This document shows, piece by piece, positions 1-5,087 of a stretch of DNA of 5,087 nt. Source of the DNA: JAEZDP01 sp044508265 (GTDB lineage Bacteria > Acidobacteriota > Vicinamibacteria > Vicinamibacterales > Vicinamibacteraceae). The DNA is taken from the NCBI GenBank assembly GCA_044508265.1, contig JBIQIB010000188.1, positions 1-5,087 on the forward strand, read 5' to 3'. Position 1 is the first letter of the stretch. Each line of letters starts with the position of its first letter. The notes beneath the pieces were generated by a model. It did not search any database and was not told where the DNA came from. It saw only the letters and a program-made list of their open reading frames with translations. The position numbers were made by a program, and so were the translations under genes.

Positions 1-3000
1 CGTGTTCGGGTTGTTCAGGTTCGTCGTGTTGAGCGCGTTGTACGCCTCGACGCGCAGCTGGAGCCGCATGCGGCTGCCGAGGGCGACGTTCTTCATGATG
101 CCGAGGTCGAGGACGACGTAGCCGGGACCGCGCACGTCCTCCAGCCGGAGGGGCGTCGTCCTGACGTTCGACACCAGCTGGTTCGCCGGCACGCGGTCGA
201 AGGCGTCCACGTTGAACCAGCGCTCCTTCGTGCGGCCGCCGCGCGACAGCGGGATGTCGTCGATCGTCATCCCCGGCTTGAGCAGGAAGTTGCCGAAGCC
301 GAGCGGCGCGCCGCTCTGCTGCTTCAGCAGGAACGACACCTGCCAGCCTCCGAGGATCGAGTCGGTGAACGTCCCCCACTGGCTGCCCCACCGGCGCTCG
401 CGGCCGAACGGCAGCTCCACGATGCCGCTCGTCACGAACATGTGCGTCCTGTCGAACGCGCCGATGACGCGGTGCAGCCCGGTGTCGAACGCGTTGAGAT
501 ACTCCGTCTCGGTCATCGTGCGCGACCACGTGTAGCCGACCTGCACCGTGATGCCGTTGGCCATGCGCCGCTCGAGCCGCGCCTGGACCGCCTTGTAGTC
601 CGACGACCCCGTGGTCTCGAGTGCGCTGACGCCCGTGAACTGCGGATAGGGACGCAGGAGCTGCGAGCGGGAGACCGTCGCGCCGTTCAGGCCGCTGCCG
701 GGCAGCAGGCCGGCCATCGGGTTGGGAACCTGCTGCGTCAGGTAGTTGTTGGTGGCGTTGTCGCGCACCGGCGACGTCGAGAAGTACTCCGCCGGCACCG
801 CGTTCAGCTCACGGTTCACCGTGAGGTTGCGCGAGTGGCCGGCGACGTAGGTGACCTCGGCCAGCATGAGCCAGGGCAGCTCCTGCTGCACGCCGATCGA
901 CCAGCGATGCGTCAGGGGCGTGCGCACCTCACCGACGTACGGGAAGCTCACGCTCTGTCCCGCATCCGTCATTGGACCAAGGCCGCTGCCTTCGGGCTCC
1001 AGGAGCCCTGACGGGAACGGGTCTTCGAGCGTGGCGATGAACGTCTGGCCGTTGTCGAGCGTCGGCACGAGCGGCGTCACGCGTGAGTAGCCCGTCTGGT
1101 TCACCGTCATGCGGTTGGGCCCCAGCGAGTCGTAGTACAGCCCGTAGCCGCCCCGCACGGCTGTCGACTCGCGCGGCTGCCACGAGAACCCGGCGCGCGG
1201 CATGACGTTGTTGCGGTCGGCCTGCCAGGCCGTGCGAGGCCCGCCCGTGTCCGGATAGAGCACGCCGCCCCGCACGCGGAAGGCGTCCGTTGGCACGTCG
1301 GCAATCGGGGCGTCCGCGTAGGCGGCCTCGGCGGCGGCGCTGATGGGCAGCACCGCGTTCTGGTCGAAGCCGCTGATCATGCGGTCGCGCTCCTCCGTGA
1401 GCGGGGTCTCGTACTCGTAGCGCACGCCGACGTTCACCGTGAGGTTCCTGGCCACCCGCCAGTCGTCGTGGGCGTAGAGCGCGATCACGCCACTTCGTTC
1501 CGTGTAGTCGGCCGCGCGGCTCATCGATCCGCCGCCCGGGAGGCCGAGCAGGAAGGCCGCCAGTTCCTGTCCGCGCGGTGCGGCTGCCGCGTTGTCCACA
1601 GGGCCACGCGTCCACTGGTTGGTGAAGCTGAGCGTCGGCGACACGGCAGTGGGATAGCGGCTCGCGTGTTCGACGTACTGGCGGTACTCGGTGCCGAACT
1701 TCATGTTGTGGTTGCCGTGCAGCCACATCACGTTGGCCGAGACGTTGTAGACGTCGGTCGTGAAGAAACCGTCGCCCGACTCCCAGGTGCTCAGCGACGA
1801 GAACCCGCCGATCGCCGTGTTGGGGAACGCGGCCAGTGCCGGGTCGATCAGCGACGTCAGGTTGTCCGAGAAGCCGAGCGACGCGAGGTCGAAGCCCTGG
1901 CTCTGCCGCCGTTCGGGGAACAGCTGCCGCGTGAAGCCGGCCCGCACATTGGTCAGCAGGTTGTCGCGCCACGTGTAGGCGTCGTCGACGCCGAGCACGC
2001 GGTTCTTGCGGTTGAGGACGATGCCGCTGGCGGCGTTGTCGAACAGGTTGTTCTTCGACTCCTCCCAGAAGTCCCAGCTGTAGCGGCCGTACACGCGGTG
2101 CCGCGGCGACAGGCTGTGGTCCACGCGGCTCGTGACGGTGTAGTACATCTCGTCGGCCACCGACGTGGGATTGACGTAGTTGTTGCCGAAGTCGGCCGTG
2201 CCCGGCTGGTTGGGCATCGGGTAATACTCGAGGATCCGGCGGGCAATCGGGCTGATCCTGTCGGCCGGGATGATGTTGCCGGGGAACGGATCGCGGATGT
2301 ACCGGCCCGGCTGCGTCGGGTGCGGGCGCGTCGTCGCCGGGTCGTAGATCTGGTACTGCGGGCCGAGGGCGAGCAGCTCGGAGAAGTCGCCGTTGCGCAT
2401 GCGCTCTGTAGGCACCGTCAGCACCGTGGGCGTCGGCACCTCGAACGGGTTCACCTCGACGTTGGCGAAGAAGAACGTGCGGTTGCGAAGAATCGGACCG
2501 CCAATCGCCGCGCCGAAGCGGTTGTCCTTGTAGTCGCGCTTGGGCCGCCCGGCCTCCTTGTCGAAGTAGTCCTGCGCGTCGAGCGCCGAGCCCCGGAACC
2601 ACTCGTACACCTGGCCGGTGAGCCGGTTCGTGCCGCTCTTGGTGACGACGTTCACCGAGGCGCCCATGGCGTTGCCCACGGCGGCGTCGTAGGTGGACGT
2701 CTGGATCTTGAACTCCTCCACCGCCGCCGACGGCGGGCTGTACGCCACGCGATCCGCGGCGACGTTGGCCACGCCGTCGATCGTGAAGTCGTTCCGCTTC
2801 TCGCCGGCGCCGTCGCTCGAGAACTGCGACAGGCCGTTGTTGAACGCCGCCTTGCGTGAGCGCAGGTTCGTCGTGTTGGTCACGCCGGGCGCCAGGATCA
2901 CGAGCTCGACAGCGCTGCCTTCGCGGATGGGCAGTTCGGCGATGCGCCGTGCGTCCACGATCTGCCCGAGGCTCGCGGACGAGCGATCGATGGCCGCGGG

Positions 3001-3375
3001 CGCGGCGCTCACCGTGACTTCGTCGGTGAGCTGCCCCGTCGAGAGCGTGGCGTCGACGGTAAGCACGTCGGCGACGTGCAGCGTGATCTCCTGGCTGCGG
3101 TACGGGGCGAACCCGTCGAGCGTCACGTCCACGCGGTACGTGCCTGGAATCAGGAACGGCACCCTGTAGTTGCCCTCGGCGTTGGAGGTGGTGGGCGTCT
3201 CGAGGCCCGTGGCGATGTTCACCACCGTCACCGAGGCGCCCGGGACGACACCGCCGCTCTGGTCGACGACCTTGCCCTGGATCGTGCCGCGCGCCTCCTG
3301 TGCCGAGGCACTGCCGGCGGTCCACGCCAGCAGGCAGCACACGATTGCCAGACAGACGTTGAACCCGCGCGCCAT
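1..3375 (-). CDS. Oar-like TonB-dependent outer-membrane receptor (C-terminus cut by window edge)
   Basis: Outer-membrane beta-barrel receptor, probably TonB-energised; the substrate cannot be told from sequence. The frame is open for 1125 codons from ATG 3375 to the window edge. The start is fixed by a strong Shine-Dalgarno and an immediate signal peptide (hydrophobic residues about 7-20, cleavage after ASA, 25/26). Domains in order: carboxypeptidase-regulatory-like fold about 29-112 (GxVVDQSGGVVPGASV, then NYRVPFLIPGTYRV); TonB-box-like DEVTVSA 118-124; plug about 140-260 with LPIREG from 148, TIDGV 198-202 and KSGTN 246-250; then the barrel, with FFF 301-303 and NGDF 328-331. The visible end, with NALNTTN near 1113-1119, resembles the final barrel region of Oar-like proteins, where I would expect only a few dozen more residues. 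Cysteines are seen only in the signal peptide. Known for the family: Myxococcus Oar belongs here, and many paralogues occur in Acidobacteriota. It is not SusC-like in its barrel motifs. Family assignment is firm; the lineage and role are inferred. Confidence 0.95.
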   Translation of the reverse strand, partial: MARGFNVCLAIVCCLLAWTAGSASAQEARGTIQGKVVDQSGGVVPGASVTVVNIATGLETPTTSNAEGNYRVPFLIPGTYRVDVTLDGFAPYRSQEITLHVADVLTVDATLSTGQLTDEVTVSAAPAAIDRSSASLGQIVDARRIAELPIREGSAVELVILAPGVTNTTNLRSRKAAFNNGLSQFSSDGAGEKRNDFTIDGVANVAADRVAYSPPSAAVEEFKIQTSTYDAAVGNAMGASVNVVTKSGTNRLTGQVYEWFRGSALDAQDYFDKEAGRPKRDYKDNRFGAAIGGPILRNRTFFFANVEVNPFEVPTPTVLTVPTERMRNGDFSELLALGPQYQIYDPATTRPHPTQPGRYIRDPFPGNIIPADRISPIARRILEYYPMPNQPGTADFGNNYVNPTSVADEMYYTVTSRVDHSLSPRHRVYGRYSWDFWEESKNNLFDNAASGIVLNRKNRVLGVDDAYTWRDNLLTNVRAGFTRQLFPERRQSQGFDLASLGFSDNLTSLIDPALAAFPNTAIGGFSSLSTWESGDGFFTTDVYNVSANVMWLHGNHNMKFGTEYRQYVEHASRYPTAVSPTLSFTNQWTRGPVDNAAAAPRGQELAAFLLGLPGGGSMSRAADYTERSGVIALYAHDDWRVARNLTVNVGVRYEYETPLTEERDRMISGFDQNAVLPISAAAEAAYADAPIADVPTDAFRVRGGVLYPDTGGPRTAWQADRNNVMPRAGFSWQPRESTAVRGGYGLYYDSLGPNRMTVNQTGYSRVTPLVPTLDNGQTFIATLEDPFPSGLLEPEGSGLGPMTDAGQSVSFPYVGEVRTPLTHRWSIGVQQELPWLMLAEVTYVAGHSRNLTVNRELNAVPAEYFSTSPVRDNATNNYLTQQVPNPMAGLLPGSGLNGATVSRSQLLRPYPQFTGVSALETTGSSDYKAVQARLERRMANGITVQVGYTWSRTMTETEYLNAFDTGLHRVIGAFDRTHMFVTSGIVELPFGRERRWGSQWGTFTDSILGGWQVSFLLKQQSGAPLGFGNFLLKPGMTIDDIPLSRGGRTKERWFNVDAFDRVPANQLVSNVRTTPLRLEDVRGPGYVVLDLGIMKNVALGSRMRLQLRVEAYNALNTTNLNNPNT

Positions 3376-3378
3376 GAC

Positions 3379-3386
3379 CCACCTCC
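3379..3386 (-). promoter_or_regulatory. Strong ribosome binding site of the TonB-dependent receptor
   Basis: On the minus strand this reads GGAGGTGG, with the GGAGG core six bases before ATG 3375. It is an almost perfect anti-16S match at good spacing. It decides the start codon over the in-frame TTG at 3393-3391 and over alternative frames that begin further upstream. Confidence 0.88.
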
Positions 3387-3431
3387 GATGCAAGCGGGAC
3401 CGCCGCGGCCGGCGCCTGAATGGCTGAGCCT

Positions 3432-3447
3432 TGACGGTCCTCCGTCA
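3432..3447. repeat. Perfect inverted repeat, 6-bp arms and 4-base loop
   Basis: TGACGG and CCGTCA flank the loop TCCT. The repeat lies about 57 bases upstream of the receptor start, so it would form a small hairpin in the receptor's 5' leader if transcription begins further upstream. No T-tract follows on either strand, so it does not look like an intrinsic terminator. A role as leader hairpin or half of an operator is speculative. Confidence 0.45.
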
Positions 3448-3475
3448 CTGTCAGGACTGTGCGGCCGAAAGGCTA

Positions 3476-3496
3476 CACCACTTGCGCTCAGTGGTG
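3476..3496. repeat. Perfect inverted repeat, 7-bp arms and 7-base spacer
   Basis: CACCACT and AGTGGTG flank the spacer TGCGCTC. It is the longest perfect dyad I found in the intergenic region and lies about 100 bases upstream of the receptor ATG. The size (21 bases, half-sites about 14 bases centre to centre) would suit a dimeric regulator, or it could form an RNA hairpin in the receptor leader. There is no adjoining T-run, so a terminator is unlikely. The dyad is read directly from sequence; its function is inferred. Confidence 0.5.
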
Positions 3497-3540
3497 CCAG
3501 ATGACAGAAATCCAATAGATGAGCTGCTTTAGCGGTACGT

Positions 3541-3551
3541 GCAGTGACTGC
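3541..3551. repeat. Short palindrome GCAGTGACTGC
   Basis: Five-base arms GCAGT and ACTGC surround a single G. Its inner 7-mer CAGTGAC recurs on the opposite strand at 3444-3450, next to the 3432-3447 dyad. It may be a weak operator-like site, but a palindrome this short can occur by chance. Confidence 0.25.
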
Positions 3552-3659
3552 GGTTCACAGGCGCATGGCCGCGAAAGCGACGGAGACTCGACACCTGGGG
3601 GAAGGAGATGATGCCCTCGCCGTTCCTGTGAGAGCCGGACGCTCGCGTGGCGGGAATGC

Positions 3660-3688
3660 TTGACCCGTACTGCAGAACTCGTTACGTT
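3660..3688 (+). promoter_or_regulatory. Candidate sigma-70-type promoter for the VWA gene
   Basis: TTGACC (3660-3665) matches five of six bases of the -35 consensus. It is followed, after exactly 17 bases, by TACGTT (3683-3688), which keeps the three most conserved -10 positions (T1, A2, T6). Transcription would begin near 3695, leaving a leader of roughly 60 bases before ATG 3754. The -10 box is weak, and acidobacterial promoter preferences are poorly known, so this is a candidate only. Confidence 0.4.
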
Positions 3689-3753
3689 GCCGGCAACCAG
3701 GACAGGAAGAGTTCGGCCTCCTCCCTCGCGAGCCAACCAATGGGACCTTCGAG

Positions 3754-5087
3754 ATGAGGCAGCGTTCGAAGTGGCAAACGGCGTGCGCGACACTTCTCTG
3801 CGTCGCGGCCTCTACCGCGGCGCGAGCCCAGGATCCGACGCCTCCGCCGGAGCCGGCGTTCCGCGCCGAGGTGAACATCGTCGAAGTCGTGGCTGTCGTG
3901 ACGGACGAAGCCGGCGAGAGTCTCGGCGACCTGACCGCATCGGATTTCGAAGTGCTGGAGGATGGCGAGCGCCGCGAGCTCCTCTCGGTGCGGCCACTCA
4001 CGTCAGGCACCTCCGAGGCGGCGGCGGTAGACGAGATCGGGTCCGGTGCGTCAGGCCATGTCGAGCGGCTTCCGACGAGTACGGCGTCTGCTGACGCGCC
4101 GGCGTTCGTGCTGCTGCTCGACGACCTCGACACGAGCCCGCGCGACGCATACCGCGTGATTCGTGCCGGCGAGAGGGCGCTCACCGCGATTCCGGACGCT
4201 GCCCTCGTGGCGGTGCTCACGACGAGCGGCCTCGGCGGTTCGCTGCTCACGCTGGAACCTCCCGGGCCCGTGCACGTCACGCGGGTGCGTCAGTTCCGCG
4301 GACAGTTGCTGCTGCGCCACGCTGTCAATCCGCACGGCCCGAACACGACGCCAAGCTCCGTCAGTGCGCCCTGCGGCGTAGGCTCCGCGGTTCGCGATTC
4401 ACTCGACTGTTCCGATCCGACACGCGCGGCACGCCGGGCATCAGCGGTGGCGGCAGCGTCCGAGATCCTGGGACGTGCCGGGTCGCGCCGCAAGGTGCTG
4501 CTGTGGGTCACCCAGAGCATGGGTGTGTCGACGATCGATCCTGACGGCAGCCGCCGGGCGCAACGTCGGGCGCTCGCTGCAGCGCTCAACAATGACGTGA
4601 CGATCTTCGTGCTCGACCCACGCGAGAACAAGGGCAACGACGAAGATCTGGACGCGAAGCCGGTGGGCGGAAAGCTGCGAGCCGGCGTGGCCGACTCGGT
4701 CTTCAGCGGCGTCGGCGCGATGACCATGGAGCTTGCCGTCGATGACATGGCGGCCGTGCCGCTCACGCAGATCACACGCGAGACCGGCGGCCGCTACATC
4801 ACGATGGCCAACAACCTCGGCGACCTGATGGGGCGCATCATCACGCAGAACGCCACGGCTTACCTGCTCGCCTATGAATCGCCTGTGTCGACGCGGCCCG
4901 GCCGGCACCGCATCGACGTCCGTGTGGCGCGGCCCGGGGCCCGCGTCTCCGCCCGGCGAGGCTACATCGTCGAGGCACCGTTGGAAGAGGCGGAATCCCG
5001 CGCCCCCTCCGGCAGCAACGAACTCCTCCGCCAGACGCTCCTCGGCAGCGCGCCCCAGGGACAGCTGCACCTCGTCGTGCATGCGGC
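3754..5087 (+). CDS. Secreted VWFA-related Acidobacterial-type protein (C-terminus cut by window edge)
   Basis: Exported von Willebrand factor A-like protein, probably a binding or adhesion module; partner unknown. There are 444 codons before the window ends. ATG 3754 is chosen because a signal peptide follows directly (basic residues 2-6, hydrophobic core about 9-20, cleavage after ARA at 25/26). The in-frame stop at 3661-3663 leaves no upstream ATG. The Shine-Dalgarno is poor. Family landmarks in order: VNIVEVVAVVTDEAG 40-54, DLTASDFEVLEDG 59-71, first core strand FVLLLDDLDTS 118-128, strand 150-158 (ALVAVLTTS), RRKVLLWVTQS 245-255, TIFVLDP 283-289, ETGGRYI 343-349, AYLLAYES 369-376 and GARVSARRGY 395-404. 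This order is typical of the 'VWFA-related Acidobacterial domain' family (TIGR03436). The metal site is degenerate. Two cysteines, C207 and C219, are the only ones seen in the mature part. Sequence after about 420 (ELLRQTLLGSAPQGQLHL) looks like the start of the extra C-terminal domain of longer members. Confidence 0.9.
   Translation, partial: MRQRSKWQTACATLLCVAASTAARAQDPTPPPEPAFRAEVNIVEVVAVVTDEAGESLGDLTASDFEVLEDGERRELLSVRPLTSGTSEAAAVDEIGSGASGHVERLPTSTASADAPAFVLLLDDLDTSPRDAYRVIRAGERALTAIPDAALVAVLTTSGLGGSLLTLEPPGPVHVTRVRQFRGQLLLRHAVNPHGPNTTPSSVSAPCGVGSAVRDSLDCSDPTRAARRASAVAAASEILGRAGSRRKVLLWVTQSMGVSTIDPDGSRRAQRRALAAALNNDVTIFVLDPRENKGNDEDLDAKPVGGKLRAGVADSVFSGVGAMTMELAVDDMAAVPLTQITRETGGRYITMANNLGDLMGRIITQNATAYLLAYESPVSTRPGRHRIDVRVARPGARVSARRGYIVEAPLEEAESRAPSGSNELLRQTLLGSAPQGQLHLVVHA

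Larger units (their letters stand above)
3376..3753. other. Divergent intergenic control region between receptor and VWA gene
   Basis: These 378 bases separate two genes transcribed away from each other, so promoters for both should lie here. I see the receptor's ribosome binding site, three short perfect inverted repeats (3432-3447, 3476-3496, 3541-3551) and one reasonable sigma-70-like promoter for the rightward gene. I could not find a convincing leftward promoter. The stretch is less GC-rich around 3500-3540 than the flanking genes, as expected for non-coding DNA. No tRNA or recognisable riboswitch was seen. Open frames crossing it have no recognisable product. Confidence 0.8.

Noticed and set aside
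442..1011. 189-codon plus-strand frame
   Set aside because: It is antisense in register to the receptor and ends exactly where the receptor uses a TCA serine codon (1009-1011). No recognisable protein.
16..2878. Identical 16-base stretch CAGGTTCGTCGTGTTG at 16-31 and 2863-2878
   Set aside because: Both copies encode Asn-Thr-Thr-Asn-Leu in the receptor with the same favoured codons. The flanks do not match, so chance plus codon bias suffices.
929..3448. 839-codon open frame on the minus strand, overlapping the receptor in another frame
   Set aside because: The product is an Arg/Gly/Ala/His-rich string with no domain. The overlapping frame from ATG 3375 has a signal peptide, a strong ribosome binding site and clear receptor motifs throughout. 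This is a frame shadow of GC-rich coding DNA.
3432..3496. Intrinsic terminators at the two intergenic hairpins
   Set aside because: Neither dyad is followed by a T-run on either strand, and no gene ends nearby.
3500..3560. Search for a leftward sigma-70 promoter in the AT-richer patch upstream of the receptor
   Set aside because: TATTGG- and TTGGAT-like boxes occur on the minus strand, but none has a matching partner at 16-18 bases, so no site is called.
3602..3631. AAGGAG followed directly by ATGATG, a seven-codon frame in the intergenic region
   Set aside because: The Shine-Dalgarno-like sequence abuts the start codons with almost no spacing, the frame is tiny, and it lies upstream of the candidate promoter for the VWA gene.
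3555..4280. 241-codon minus-strand frame across the VWA start and intergenic region
   Set aside because: Ser/Arg/Ala-rich low-complexity translation, opposite the well-supported signal peptide and VWA landmarks.
4441..5082. 213-codon minus-strand frame opposite the VWA gene
   Set aside because: It is in register with the VWA codons and stops at a sense TCA codon (4441-4443), so it is a codon-bias artefact without domains.

Overview
The window is GC-rich bacterial DNA with strong G/C preference at third codon positions. It holds two divergently oriented genes for exported proteins, each cut by a window edge. The best lineage guess is Acidobacteriota, probably a Vicinamibacteria-like (subdivision 6) member. 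This is inferred from the pairing of an Oar-like TonB-dependent receptor carrying a carboxypeptidase-regulatory domain with a secreted protein of the 'VWFA-related Acidobacterial domain' type, since both families are strongly expanded there. No rRNA or other phylogenetic marker is present to confirm it.

Layout: positions 1-3375 (minus strand) encode an almost complete TonB-dependent outer-membrane receptor of 1125 visible codons. It has a strong Shine-Dalgarno, a signal peptide, an N-terminal carboxypeptidase-regulatory-like domain, a TonB-box-like segment, a plug and a long beta-barrel; only the last barrel strand or strands are missing. Positions 3376-3753 are a 378-bp divergent intergenic region with three short perfect inverted repeats and one credible sigma-70-like promoter pointing right. 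Positions 3754-5087 (plus strand) encode the first 444 codons of a secreted von Willebrand factor A-like protein, open at the right edge.

Both proteins should leave the cytoplasm by the Sec route, with predicted 25-residue signal peptides ending in AxA. The receptor would sit in the outer membrane and draw on TonB energy. The VWA protein would be periplasmic or extracellular. The divergent arrangement makes shared regulation possible, but nothing in the sequence proves that the two work together.

I found no RNA gene, CRISPR array, insertion sequence, attachment site or terminator. No convincing new system is visible. The points most worth checking are the divergent control region, a small ORF overlapping the VWA start codon by ATGA, and the degenerate metal site of the VWA domain.
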